Part shown: in pieces, positions 34,992 through 44,319 of the stretch
How positions within the stretch are numbered: position 1 is the first letter of the stretch
Layout of the letters: every line of letters starts with the position of its first letter
Assembly: GCA_009777995.1 (NCBI GenBank)
Contig: WRKT01000005.1
Coordinates: 1-64,000 of the forward strand
DNA: 64,000 nucleotides
Direction: 5' to 3'
Source: Treponema sp.
GTDB lineage: Bacteria > Spirochaetota > Spirochaetia > Treponematales > Breznakiellaceae
Notes under the pieces: model-generated
Told to the model about the DNA's origin: nothing
The model's input: the letters and a program-made list of their open reading frames with translations, nothing else
The model's database searches: none
Translations under genes and position numbers: made by a program

Positions 34992-35047
34992 AGCAATTGA
35001 CCCGAAGAGCCAACACGAAGTGTTGACCTTAATATCTAACAATTGCT
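34992..35047 (-). repeat. Modular hairpin repeat inside an inverted repeat
   Basis: On the minus strand the sequence reads GTCAA, hairpin (CAACAC/GTGTTG, loop TTC), TTGGCTCTTCGG, GTCAA. These are the same fixed boxes as in the rplM leader (7490-7565). Here the unit is bracketed by 8-bp arms AGCAATTG (34992-34999) and CAATTGCT (35040-35047). It lies between the selenoprotein gene and oppB. Confidence 0.75.
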
Positions 35048-35072
35048 ATACTACAGCCTCGGAGACAACTGC

Positions 35073-36494
35073 ATGACGAATGGCTTTATGGACAACATGG
35101 TAAAGAAAAACCTGACCAAGATGCATAAAATGCCATTGTATCGAATTTTCCTTATAATTTGCGGATTCCCTGTATTTTTAGTTACCGGTCTCATGTTTCT
35201 GGCAAGGCGGTTAAGCATGGGCTCAGGACCGAATGCTAAAGCTATTGCCATTAAAACGCTTAAAGACAATGGGGCGGACACAGAATTAGAAGCTGAAGTC
35301 TGGACACAGCTCCAAAAGAAACATGAGTTTTTACAGAAAAACCCGACTTTGGGAAAAGTCACGGCAGAAAAGAAGAAAATTTTTGCAAGGCGTTTTAACG
35401 AGCTTGTTGCGATAGAAATGATAAGGAATAGCGACAGGCAGGAGCCTCCGGACTTCATGACTTTTTTTATCAGCCTATTTAAAAATCCGGCTTTTACGAC
35501 TTTCAGTTTTGTTTTTGGCTTTCCTGCGTTATTTCTTGTTCTTATTTTTGCAAATCCATATATTAAGTTTATTTTTGAACGCCTCCTCATGATGGTTTTT
35601 GTCATATTTGGGGTTACTTTCCTGGTATTCACAATTCTTTATATGTCCCCGATGGACCCTGCGGTAAATATCCTGGGCCAGCATGCTACAGTAGAAACGG
35701 TAGCAGAGTTCAACCGCGTTTACGGCCTGGATAAATCATATACAGAACAGCTAGTCGATGCCTTTACAGGTATCATCACATTTAATATGGGTAGAGCGTA
35801 TATGGGGAATGAAGATGTTGTGTCTGTAATAATGCGCCTTTTTCCCATAACGCTCACCGTTGCCTTTTGGTCACTTTTTGTCTCTCTTGCTATTTCCATT
35901 CCCGCAGGAATTGTGTCGGCAATAAAGCCATACTCTGCCTTTGACTATGTGTTTATGTTCTTTGCACTTTTGGGACTTTCCATTCCAAACTTCTGGCTTG
36001 GACTTATCCTGATTCTTAATTTTTCAATCAATTTGGGCTGGCTTCCGCCAATTTATTCGGTATCCAACTGGATGAGTCTTATTATGCCTGTGATAGTTTT
36101 GGGCACAGGGCTTGCCGCCAGTGTTGCTCGTATGACCCGCTCATCCATGCTTGAAGTTATAAAACAGGATTATGTTGTAACTGCAAGGGCTAAGGGCCTT
36201 CCATACAGCAAGGTCGTACTAAGGCATATACTAGGGAACGCAATGATCCCGATTATAACAGTTGTGGGACTTCAGTTTGGAGGCATGCTCGGAGGTGCGG
36301 CTATTACTGAAAGGGTTTTTAATATTAGGGGCCTTGGGAGCTATATAGTGGAAAGGCAGTTCATTCCGGACATACCAATTGTTTTGGCAGGCACTGTCTA
36401 TATTGCAATTGTCGTGAGTATAACAAACTTGATTGTAGATATCATGTATGCATTTTTGGATCCGCGTATTAAGTCCGGAATGAAAAACTACTAA
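35073..36494 (+). CDS. Peptide ABC transporter permease, OppB-like, with N-terminal extension
   Basis: A protein of about 473 residues from ATG 35073, which has GGAG eight bases upstream. The C-terminal 310 residues are OppB/DppB-like: RLLMMVFVIFGVTFLVFTI with YMSPMDPAVNILG, and the EAA loop ARAKGLPYSKVVLRHILGNA. The first 165 residues are extra: two TM segments flank a charged helical stretch (about 55-120). It is the first gene of oppB-oppC-oppD-oppF-SBP and forms the channel with OppC. Confidence 0.87.
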   Translation: MTNGFMDNMVKKNLTKMHKMPLYRIFLIICGFPVFLVTGLMFLARRLSMGSGPNAKAIAIKTLKDNGADTELEAEVWTQLQKKHEFLQKNPTLGKVTAEKKKIFARRFNELVAIEMIRNSDRQEPPDFMTFFISLFKNPAFTTFSFVFGFPALFLVLIFANPYIKFIFERLLMMVFVIFGVTFLVFTILYMSPMDPAVNILGQHATVETVAEFNRVYGLDKSYTEQLVDAFTGIITFNMGRAYMGNEDVVSVIMRLFPITLTVAFWSLFVSLAISIPAGIVSAIKPYSAFDYVFMFFALLGLSIPNFWLGLILILNFSINLGWLPPIYSVSNWMSLIMPVIVLGTGLAASVARMTRSSMLEVIKQDYVVTARAKGLPYSKVVLRHILGNAMIPIITVVGLQFGGMLGGAAITERVFNIRGLGSYIVERQFIPDIPIVLAGTVYIAIVVSITNLIVDIMYAFLDPRIKSGMKNY

Positions 36495-36512
36495 CAATGG
36501 GAAAGATGATAA

Positions 36513-38039
36513 ATGGCGCAAGAAAACGTTTTAAGTAATCTGTATATCCAAAGGGAAAATAAACGCCGCCTTAACTCTTTCCCTGCCTATAATTCTCTAA
36601 ACCTTGGGGCAGGGGCTTCGTTGGCTATTTTTCTTGTGATTCTATTTAACTCTTTTGAGTTTTTTACTGAAGATGGTATAACTGTAAGCCTGCCCATTCT
36701 TTCCATAAGCTTTATTTTTCTTGTCTCTGCAATTCTGGCATTTTTTATCGGCAAAAAAGTCAAAAACGAAATATTAAACCGGGGTGAATTAACAACATCG
36801 ACACGGTATCTGGGCTTTGCATTATTACCATTTATGCTGGTCTTTAATATGTTTGTGGCAATTGCAGGTTTTATGCTTATAAAAAAAGAAAGGTCAGTTG
36901 AATATTTGCTTGGTGCCTGGGCCTTCCTTACAAGCATTTCAATTATGGTAATATCCATGATTAATTTATTTAAACCTTCTGTTTCAAGTTTATTTATTCC
37001 CGGAATGGTAATTTTAGCCATTCTTTCTATTTTCTATATTATAGCAACCTTGGCAGCAAATCGTTGGATTAAAGACATGGATGCCGATAAAAAACTTCTG
37101 CCTATTGCCGTTTTGTTGATCATAAGCACTGTATCCGGCAACCTTTTCGCTTTTACAATGGGCTTAATTATACTGTCGAAAATTCGAAATAAGGGCAAGT
37201 CAGTTGTTTGGATCGATGTTATAAGACGACTGTTTAGAAACAATATGTCAATGCTCGGCCTTTTCTTCGTGGTTTTTCTGCTGTCTGTCTCGATAATGTC
37301 AATCTTCACTTTTGATCAGAGCATAGCATTCAGAAATAATTTCCAGACAATGTTAATGTCTCCCACACTTCAGTTTCCTTTTGGAACTGACGAATTTGGT
37401 CGTTGCGTCTTTACGAGGATAATATTTGGTGCCCGTATTTCTCTTGTGGTTGGCACAGTCTCCACTGCAATACCGATCATCATCGGAGGATTACTTGGCG
37501 CAATTGCCGGGCATTACGGTAACAGGCCCGATAATATCATTATGCGCCTTTTGGACATACTGTACGCAGTACCGGGCATACTCCTTGCAATTGCAATTAT
37601 CGCAGCTTTTGGCGCAAACACTACGAACCTGGTTATTGCCTTGAGTGTCGGCGGGATACCCATGTATGCACGTACAATGCGTGCATCTGTCTTAAGCGTC
37701 TCCAATAATGAGTATATAGAAGCAGCAAAGGCAAACGGTCAGCCCCGTTACCTGATTGTTTTAAAACATATAATCCCTAATTCCATGGCACCCATAATCG
37801 TGCGCGCCACCTTGGGAATCGGCTCCGCGGTTCTATCCACATCAAGCCTTAGCTTCCTTGGGCTTGGAGTTGAACCTCATATACCTGAATGGGGCAATGT
37901 ATTAAGGTCGGGCAGCAGGTTTCTGGAACTGCACCCGTATTTGGCAATTTATCCCGGGCTTGCAATAGTATTAATTGTACTTTCGTTTAATTATTTTGGC
38001 GATGGCTTACGAGATGCCCTCGACCCAAAGCTGAAGTGA
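36513..38039 (+). CDS. Peptide ABC transporter permease, OppC-like, with N-terminal extension
   Basis: A 508-residue protein. Residues about 225-508 are OppC/DppC: WIDVIRRLFRNNMSMLGLFF, the FGTDEFGRCVFTRIIFGAR signature, and the EAA loop AAKANGQPRYLIVLKHIIPN. The first 220 residues are unusual, with about six hydrophobic segments in place of the normal short cytoplasmic start. OppB is also extended, so the transporter has extra membrane domains of unknown role. It follows oppB by 18 bases. Confidence 0.87.
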   Translation: MAQENVLSNLYIQRENKRRLNSFPAYNSLNLGAGASLAIFLVILFNSFEFFTEDGITVSLPILSISFIFLVSAILAFFIGKKVKNEILNRGELTTSTRYLGFALLPFMLVFNMFVAIAGFMLIKKERSVEYLLGAWAFLTSISIMVISMINLFKPSVSSLFIPGMVILAILSIFYIIATLAANRWIKDMDADKKLLPIAVLLIISTVSGNLFAFTMGLIILSKIRNKGKSVVWIDVIRRLFRNNMSMLGLFFVVFLLSVSIMSIFTFDQSIAFRNNFQTMLMSPTLQFPFGTDEFGRCVFTRIIFGARISLVVGTVSTAIPIIIGGLLGAIAGHYGNRPDNIIMRLLDILYAVPGILLAIAIIAAFGANTTNLVIALSVGGIPMYARTMRASVLSVSNNEYIEAAKANGQPRYLIVLKHIIPNSMAPIIVRATLGIGSAVLSTSSLSFLGLGVEPHIPEWGNVLRSGSRFLELHPYLAIYPGLAIVLIVLSFNYFGDGLRDALDPKLK

Positions 38040-38049
38040 GGTAGTGATA

Positions 38050-39021
38050 GTGGCTGAGGCACTTTCTCCGAAAGTTTTACTTTCGATAAAAGATTTACAC
38101 ATGCATTATATAACCGAAGATGAGACTGTAAAAGCTGTAAACGGTATAAGCTTTGATCTCCACGAAGGCGAGAGCCTTGGCCTTGTTGGTGAGACGGGTG
38201 CAGGTAAAACTTCCACAGCACTTTCAATAATGCAGCTTGTCCCTGACCCGCCCGGAATAATTGTCGGCGGCGCAGTAAACTTCCGCGGAGAAAACCTTGT
38301 TTTTAACACTGAAAAACGCAATAGACAGATTCGCGGAAACAGCATTTCAATGATCTTCCAGGATCCCATGACCGCCTTAAATCCCATTCTGACAGTAGGA
38401 GAACAATTAACCGAAGCCCTGCTTACCCATAAAAAAATATCAAGAAACGAAGCAAAAGAAACAGTAACACATATACTTGAAGTTGTCGGTGTTAAGGCAG
38501 ACAGGCTTTCAAATTATCCTCATCAGTTTTCGGGCGGAATGAAGCAGCGGGTAGTAATATGCATGGCTCTTCTATGCAACCCCGAGCTGCTAATTGCAGA
38601 CGAGCCTACAACTGCACTTGATGTTACCATTCAAGCTCAAGTGTTGGAAATAATAAGAAATTTACGCAATGAATATAAAATGTCGCTATTACTGATAACC
38701 CATGATCTTGGTGTCGTTGCAGAAACATGTGATAATGTTGCAATTATGTATGCAGGGGAAATTGTAGAGAAGGGCACAGTCGAAGAGGTTTTCTTAAATC
38801 CCGGGCATCCATATACAAGGGGACTATTTGATTCCATTCCCAAACTCGAAGCAGATTCCATTAAGCTAACCCCCATTGAGGGGCTTATGCCAAACCCCGC
38901 AAACCTTCCCACCGGTTGTTTCTTTCACCCGCGTTGCCGTTATGCGATACCTGAATGTAAGATGACAGCTCCCGGCTATAGGGGAGAAGGTCATATATCA
39001 AAATGTTATTTGGAACTATAA
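38050..39021 (+). CDS. Peptide ABC transporter ATPase, OppD-like
   Basis: A protein of about 323 residues from GTG 38050 (GAGG eight bases upstream; the GTG at 38044 is too close to it). Walker A is GETGAGKT, the signature is FSGGMKQRV, Walker [13 protein letters not shown], and switch His in [11 protein letters not shown]. The C-terminal extension has the oligopeptide family motif [19 protein letters not shown], whose cysteines can bind an iron-sulfur cluster. Confidence 0.92.
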   Translation: MAEALSPKVLLSIKDLHMHYITEDETVKAVNGISFDLHEGESLGLVGETGAGKTSTALSIMQLVPDPPGIIVGGAVNFRGENLVFNTEKRNRQIRGNSISMIFQDPMTALNPILTVGEQLTEALLTHKKISRNEAKETVTHILEVVGVKADRLSNYPHQFSGGMKQRVVICMALLCNPELLIADEPTTALDVTIQAQVLEIIRNLRNEYKMSLLLITHDLGVVAETCDNVAIMYAGEIVEKGTVEEVFLNPGHPYTRGLFDSIPKLEADSIKLTPIEGLMPNPANLPTGCFFHPRCRYAIPECKMTAPGYRGEGHISKCYLEL

Positions 39022-39024
39022 GCT

Positions 39025-39999
39025 ATGGATAAACTACTCGAACTATATAATATTTGCAAATACTTCAGCGTACCCGGCGGAAATCTGCATGCAGTTGACA
39101 ATGTAAATCTTTCGATTATAAGGGGAGAGACACTTGGAGTTGTCGGAGAATCCGGCTGCGGAAAGTCTACTCTTGGCCGCGTTGTCCTAAGGCTGCACGA
39201 GCCTACAAGCGGACGGGTAATATACGATGGCATGGACATCACTTCCTTTTCCGAGGAAGAAATGCGCAGTATGCGCAAGTATATGCAAATTATTTTTCAG
39301 GATCCCTATGCCTCTCTGGACCCCAGATATACAATTTCCCAGACCATAGAAGAACCGTTAAAAATACACAATGTTTACGCCACCGATGCAGAACGTAAGG
39401 CTAGGGTGCGTGAACTTATGGAAATGGTCGGGCTTTCGGAGCGGGTTATGAATGCATATCCCCACGAATTTGACGGAGGACGCAGGCAGAGGGTTGTAAT
39501 CGCAAGGGCCCTTGCAATCGAGCCAAGGTTTATAGTTTGCGATGAGCCTGTAAGTGCTTTGGATGTTTCGGTACAAGCGCAGATTCTGAATCTGATGATC
39601 GAACTTCAGGAAAAGCTAAGACTTACCTATATCTTTATTTCACATGATCTGTCTGTAATTAAACATATTTCAAACAATATTGCAGTAATGTATCTTGGTG
39701 AAGTCGTAGAATATTCGCCAAAGAACGAAATTTTCACAAAGCCCCTTCACCCTTATACAATAGCACTTTTATCTGCAATTCCAAGTGTAAATGTAAAAAT
39801 TAAGAAGCAAAGGATCATCTTAAAAGGCGAAATATCATCACCGGTAAACCCAAAACCCGGATGCCGCTTTGCTCCTCGCTGTCCCTTTGTTGAAAAAAAA
39901 TGCACCGAGGCAAATATACCCTTAGTGGAAGCATTCCCCGGTCATTCAGTGGCATGTGTGCGTTATAAAGAGCTTTTAGAGGGAGAGATTAGCTTTTAA
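39025..39999 (+). CDS. Peptide ABC transporter ATPase, OppF-like
   Basis: A 324-residue protein. Walker A is GESGCGKST, Walker B FIVCDEPVSALD, switch YIFISHDLSVI. The signature reads FDGGRRQRVVIARAL in place of the usual S-G-G-Q, so Gln is replaced by Arg and Ser by Asp. The C-terminal Cys-rich oligopeptide motif is present (PGCRFAPRCPFVEKKC). OppD has a normal signature, so the pair is asymmetric. After its stop, ACCC/GGGT arms (40008-40030) may set a different level for the SBP gene. Confidence 0.92.
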   Translation: MDKLLELYNICKYFSVPGGNLHAVDNVNLSIIRGETLGVVGESGCGKSTLGRVVLRLHEPTSGRVIYDGMDITSFSEEEMRSMRKYMQIIFQDPYASLDPRYTISQTIEEPLKIHNVYATDAERKARVRELMEMVGLSERVMNAYPHEFDGGRRQRVVIARALAIEPRFIVCDEPVSALDVSVQAQILNLMIELQEKLRLTYIFISHDLSVIKHISNNIAVMYLGEVVEYSPKNEIFTKPLHPYTIALLSAIPSVNVKIKKQRIILKGEISSPVNPKPGCRFAPRCPFVEKKCTEANIPLVEAFPGHSVACVRYKELLEGEISF

Positions 40000-40056
40000 T
40001 TGTGATAAACCCTGCAGGTAACACCGCGGGTATAAAAAAATTTTTTGGAGGAAAAA

Positions 40057-41865
40057 ATGAAAAGTATTTCCAAAATGATCATTGCAGGGATAATAGTTTC
40101 TGCAGTGCTTATTGGCGTTTTTGCCGGTTGTAACCGCGACTCAGGCGATAGCGGCAGAGCCAGAAATGGCATTCCGATTACGCTTCTTGCAACAGCCGGA
40201 GGTGAAAACGATTTTAACCTTAACATGATGCGCGGCTTTCTTACCGATGCCGGCTTTGTAGTTAACGTTAATATTCAGCCCGACTTTGCTTCCTGGGTTA
40301 CGCAGGTTGATGCAGGTAATTACGACCTTGCTCTTACAGGCTGGACAACAGTTACGGGCAATCCCGATTATGCCGTAAGATCCCTTTTCCATTCTGACGG
40401 TGACAGTAATAGGAATGGCATTAACAATAGGAGACTTGACGAGCTTATTGAACTTGCAGCATCACAGACACCTGCAGAATATGTCAGAACCTATACCGAT
40501 ATGGAAAATGTCCTTGTTACAGACAACGCCTTCTATATCCCGTTCTACAGAAACATCAGAACCCTCGGTGTTAATACCTCTGTAATGAGAAGGGACTCTG
40601 TTTTCCTCTTTCCTGCACGCTCCCAGAACTGGGAAATGAACGACTATGTGAATACTGCATTAAGAGAAACAAGGCCGATAATGATGAGTCAGGGCACAGG
40701 TAACCTTACCTCACTTGACCCCGTAAGAGCAAATGACGGCTCGATCAACCAGCTCAACTCAAACATCAACGTTCGCCTCGTAAACCTTGACAGCAGGGAT
40801 GCAGTCATCCCTGACGGCTCTCTTTCCTGGCAGTATGTAATTGCACAGGGCAATCAGGATTTCTACTTTGTTCTTCGCGATGACATTCATTTTGCAAGAG
40901 TCGTTAACAATGCCGCAGTTAATACAGGTGTTCGTGTCGGTGCAGAAGATGTTGTCTTTTCTCTTAACCGTGCAAGAGACAGGACATCGGTACCCGACCA
41001 CAGAACATTCAGCTTACACGAGAGTATGAACGAAATTTCTATTGTTACTGATATCAGCCTTCTTGAATCTGTCAGAGACAGTGATACAGGAAGAACCCTG
41101 CGCCAAGTAATGGAACAGAATACTCCTACTCCGATCAGGACCCTAACCGCAAATAAAACTCAGGCAAATAATGCTCAAGGAGTTTATCAGATAGTCAGGG
41201 TAAGAACCCGTATTCCATTCCCGCAAGTTCTAAACTATCTTGCACATCAGAGTGCAGGTATCATTAACGAACAGCAGGTTATGTCGATAAACAACTTCCC
41301 TGTTGCTTCCTATGACCGCAGTATCCACACTCTCTACGGTGACCAGGCAGCATTAACTCCCGGGCCGACATTTAATCATCATTTATGGGCAAGCGGACCT
41401 TATATCCCTCTCTATAAGAACGATTACGAAATTCATTTCGAAAGAAACCCGGGTTATATGCCGGGTACAAATTGGGCACCAAAGGTAAGATATGTCAACA
41501 TGAGATTCATCACGGATAAGGATGCTGAAATTGCAGCATTCAGAAGCGGTGAAACAGACTTGCTCTTTACTGTACCTCCCGACAGATTTGACCTTATAAC
41601 AAGTAATCCTGATCTGGACATTATTGTTATCCCGTCCCATGCTGCATCATACTGGCTTCCCAACCTTAACGGTGTATTAAGCGATGTGAACCTTCGCCTC
41701 GCTGTTCTTTACAGTGTTAACCAAGATGACATCATGGCATTTTATCAAGGCAGGTACTTCAAATCATATTCCACCTTATCGTCTTTAATGGATACAGGAA
41801 ATGTCCTTATCCACGATATGGCAAGGGTTGATCAGCACTTGAACAGACACTGGGAAGGCAGATAG
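40057..41865 (+). CDS. Peptide-binding lipoprotein (SBP family 5) with circularly permuted order
   Basis: A 602-residue lipoprotein from ATG 40057 (GGAGG upstream). The lipobox is IGVFAGC with Cys25. Residues about 38-200 resemble the usual C-terminal part of family-5 binding proteins: MMRGFLTDAGFVVNVNIQ, AGNYDLALTGWTTVTGNPDY, FHSDGDSNRNGINNRRLDEL and NAFYIPFYRNI. After about residue 215 the usual N-terminal part begins: NLTSLDPVRANDGSINQLNS, FYFVLRDDIHFARV, VRVGAEDVVFSLNRARD. The protein ends at NLRLAVLYSVNQDDIMA, the point where the normal chain would enter the C-terminal lobe. It binds peptides or similar for the Opp transporter. Confidence 0.8.
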   Translation: MKSISKMIIAGIIVSAVLIGVFAGCNRDSGDSGRARNGIPITLLATAGGENDFNLNMMRGFLTDAGFVVNVNIQPDFASWVTQVDAGNYDLALTGWTTVTGNPDYAVRSLFHSDGDSNRNGINNRRLDELIELAASQTPAEYVRTYTDMENVLVTDNAFYIPFYRNIRTLGVNTSVMRRDSVFLFPARSQNWEMNDYVNTALRETRPIMMSQGTGNLTSLDPVRANDGSINQLNSNINVRLVNLDSRDAVIPDGSLSWQYVIAQGNQDFYFVLRDDIHFARVVNNAAVNTGVRVGAEDVVFSLNRARDRTSVPDHRTFSLHESMNEISIVTDISLLESVRDSDTGRTLRQVMEQNTPTPIRTLTANKTQANNAQGVYQIVRVRTRIPFPQVLNYLAHQSAGIINEQQVMSINNFPVASYDRSIHTLYGDQAALTPGPTFNHHLWASGPYIPLYKNDYEIHFERNPGYMPGTNWAPKVRYVNMRFITDKDAEIAAFRSGETDLLFTVPPDRFDLITSNPDLDIIVIPSHAASYWLPNLNGVLSDVNLRLAVLYSVNQDDIMAFYQGRYFKSYSTLSSLMDTGNVLIHDMARVDQHLNRHWEGR

Positions 41866-41886
41866 GCCTGACCTAAGAGAAAAAAC

Positions 41887-42435
41887 ATGGAAAAGAATTA
41901 TACGGTAAGAGTTACCTTATTGTTAACCGCACTTTTCCTCTTTGCTTCCTGCACGCCCGGAAGAGCGCAAAACGCTCCTTCCGGGAGCAGCGAAGAAAGA
42001 CTGCCCCTCCTTAGAGAAAGGGTCTCCATTCGGGACTTCTCTCTGCCTGCAACAACAGGCGAAACGATAAGCTTATCGGAACTAAAGGGTGATGTCGTCT
42101 TCCTTTATTTCTGGGCCACATGGTGAGGGATCTGCCGTCAGGGTATGCCTTCGTTGGAGGCTTTGTACAATAGATACAGCGACAGAAACTTTAAGGTGCT
42201 TGCAATTAATTCAAGAGAAACTCTATCACAGGTCTCTGCATTCATGGAAGAATACGAATATACATTCACAGCTCTTCTTGATGAGGACGGGAGGGTTACC
42301 GAATCCTATGGAGTCCCCGGATTTCCCACAGTCTTTGTCGTAGACGCAAACAGCATGATCGCAGTCAGAATTATTGGCGGCTATGACTGGGATAGTGCGA
42401 CAATGCAGGCTACAATTGAAAGCCTTTTAGATTAA
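41887..42435 (+). CDS. TlpA-like thioredoxin-fold selenoprotein lipoprotein (Sec80, UGIC motif)
   Basis: Read through the in-frame TGA at 42124-42126 the gene encodes 182 residues. A lipoprotein signal ends in LFLFASC (Cys22). Then comes an AhpC/TlpA-type domain: [30 protein letters not shown], Sec80, [26 protein letters not shown] and the cis-Pro region [17 protein letters not shown] replaces the normal C-G-P-C. A hairpin with GTT loop follows at 42147-42161. The gene lies 21 bases after the SBP gene and its stop overlaps the mnmG start, so it is part of the operon. Probably an extracytoplasmic reductase fed by CcdA. Confidence 0.87.
42147..42161 (+). promoter_or_regulatory. Bacterial SECIS-like hairpin
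   Basis: GCCTTC (42147-42152) pairs with GGAGGC (42156-42161) through five Watson-Crick pairs and one G-U pair, with apical loop GTT. The loop G is the 27th base after the TGA. The loop is the same as in the hairpin at 34777-34793. Confidence 0.7.
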
Positions 42436-44246
42436 TGGACTATGACAGCATTGTAATTGGCGGCGGCCACGCAGGGATTGAAGCCTCCTTAGCAATCAGC
42501 CGCCTCGGATTTTCCTGTCTCCTTATAACAACAAACCCCGACTCCATTGGAGCACTTTCCTGCAACCCCGCAGTGGGCGGTCTTTCCAAAGGCAATATCG
42601 TAAGGGAAGTCGACGCCCTCGGCGGTGAAATGGCTAAACTAATCGACAAAAGCATGATTCAATACCGGGTCCTGAATAAATCAAGAGGGCCCGCAGTACA
42701 GGCTCCAAGAGCGCAGGCCGACAAGGAAATGTATAAGGCAGCAGCCCGCACCGCACTGGAAAACCAAAAAGGCCTTACTATTTTCATGGATACGGTAGTA
42801 GATTTGATAACATCCTCCGAGCCGGGCGCTCTTTCCGGCAGCCTGCCCGGCAGCCCTCCCCGGGTCCTTGGCGTAAAAACAGCAAGGGGGCATTCGATTT
42901 CTGCTTCCACCGTTATTCTTGCAGCGGGAACCTTCCTCGAAGGAAAGATTTTCATAGGGGAATACGATGCACCACAGGGAAGGCTTGGAGAGGAGGCTTC
43001 CTTCGGCCTTGGGCCGAACCTTCGCCGCCTCGGTTTCAGGGTTGGCCGCTTAAAGACAGGTACTCCTGCAAGAGTGGCAGGGAATAGCATCGATTATTCA
43101 GCAATGGAAAAACAGGAGGGTGAGGAGTGCGAACCTTTTTCTTTTGAGAATGAACACTTCGTAAAATTGCCCCAGTTACCCTGTTGGATTACATTCACGG
43201 GAGCGGAGACACATAACATCATACGGGAGAATATTCACCGCTCGCCCCTTTACGGAGGGAAGATAAAGGGTACAGGAGCACGCTATTGTCCTTCCATCGA
43301 GGATAAGGTGATGCGCTTCCCCGAAAGGGAAAGACATCATGTCTTTGTCGAGCCTGAGGGCCTATACACAAACGAGGTTTACCTTAACGGCCTTCCGACT
43401 TCCCTGCCCGAAGATGTGCAGACAAATTTTATTCGGAGTATAAAAGGCCTTGAGAAAGCCGTCATCGTAAGACCCGGTTACGCGGTGGAATACGACTATA
43501 TCAACCCACTGGATCTAACCTTGAGCCTTGAGTCCAAGCACCTTTCCGGCTTCTTTTCGGCAGGGCAAACAAACGGCAGCTCCGGCTACGAAGAAGCCGC
43601 TGCACAGGGCCTTATTGCAGGAATAAATGCCGTTCAGAAATTGCGCAATGAGCCTCCCCTGCTTCTCGGGCGGGCAGAAGCTTATATCGGCGTCTTGATC
43701 GACGATTTAACCACCCTTGGCGCAGAAGAACCTTACCGTATGTTCACGAGCAGAGCAGAGCACCGCCTTGTCCTAAGACATGATACAGCAGACAGTCGCC
43801 TGCTTCCAAAGGCAAGGGAGCTGAAATTAATAAGTGATGAGAGATGGGAGCACTTCCAAAAAAAGCTAGAAGGTCTTGACAGTATTAAGGACTTAATAAA
43901 AGAGAAAAAAATTAAAGTCCCCGACCTTTCAGATTTGAAAGAAGATGATGATTTTTCCTCTTGGCCCGAAGAATGGCTCCAATTAGTTTGCCTTGACATA
44001 AAATATTCCGGCTATATTCAAAAAGAAAAAAGGATAGCCGCAAAACTTTCTAAAATAGACGCTATTAAACTTTCTCCCGAGACAGACTACACTTCCATAA
44101 AAGGCCTCTCCGCCGAAGCAAAGGAGAAATTGAACATTGTGCGGCCCCTTACCCTGGGCCAGGCTTCACGCATACCCGGCATACGTCAGGGAGACATCGC
44201 CCTTCTCACGATACACTCAAGAAGAAAGACTACGGCTAATTCCTGA
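42435..44246 (+). CDS. mnmG: tRNA U34 carboxymethylaminomethyl modification enzyme MnmG
   Basis: A 603-residue flavoprotein. It begins [18 protein letters not shown] and has the GidA signatures [54 protein letters not shown], and the C-terminal [15 protein letters not shown] and [13 protein letters not shown]. With MnmE it modifies the wobble uridine of several tRNAs. Its ATG overlaps the stop of the TlpA-like selenoprotein gene by one base, so its translation is coupled to UGA recoding upstream: termination at the UGA might reduce MnmG, an interesting possible link. Confidence 0.96.
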   Translation: MDYDSIVIGGGHAGIEASLAISRLGFSCLLITTNPDSIGALSCNPAVGGLSKGNIVREVDALGGEMAKLIDKSMIQYRVLNKSRGPAVQAPRAQADKEMYKAAARTALENQKGLTIFMDTVVDLITSSEPGALSGSLPGSPPRVLGVKTARGHSISASTVILAAGTFLEGKIFIGEYDAPQGRLGEEASFGLGPNLRRLGFRVGRLKTGTPARVAGNSIDYSAMEKQEGEECEPFSFENEHFVKLPQLPCWITFTGAETHNIIRENIHRSPLYGGKIKGTGARYCPSIEDKVMRFPERERHHVFVEPEGLYTNEVYLNGLPTSLPEDVQTNFIRSIKGLEKAVIVRPGYAVEYDYINPLDLTLSLESKHLSGFFSAGQTNGSSGYEEAAAQGLIAGINAVQKLRNEPPLLLGRAEAYIGVLIDDLTTLGAEEPYRMFTSRAEHRLVLRHDTADSRLLPKARELKLISDERWEHFQKKLEGLDSIKDLIKEKKIKVPDLSDLKEDDDFSSWPEEWLQLVCLDIKYSGYIQKEKRIAAKLSKIDAIKLSPETDYTSIKGLSAEAKEKLNIVRPLTLGQASRIPGIRQGDIALLTIHSRRKTTANS

Positions 44247-44252
44247 CCTTGT

Positions 44253-44281
44253 TTGACAGAATCGGATTTCTATAGTATATT
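44253..44281 (+). promoter_or_regulatory. Promoter of the DUF2318 gene
   Basis: Consensus TTGACA (44253-44258) and TATATT (44276-44281) are 17 bases apart. Transcription should begin near 44288, 32 bases before the ATG at 44320. Confidence 0.75.
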
Positions 44282-44319
44282 TTATTTGTAACCAAATAAT
44301 TCTATGAAAGGCAATAAAA

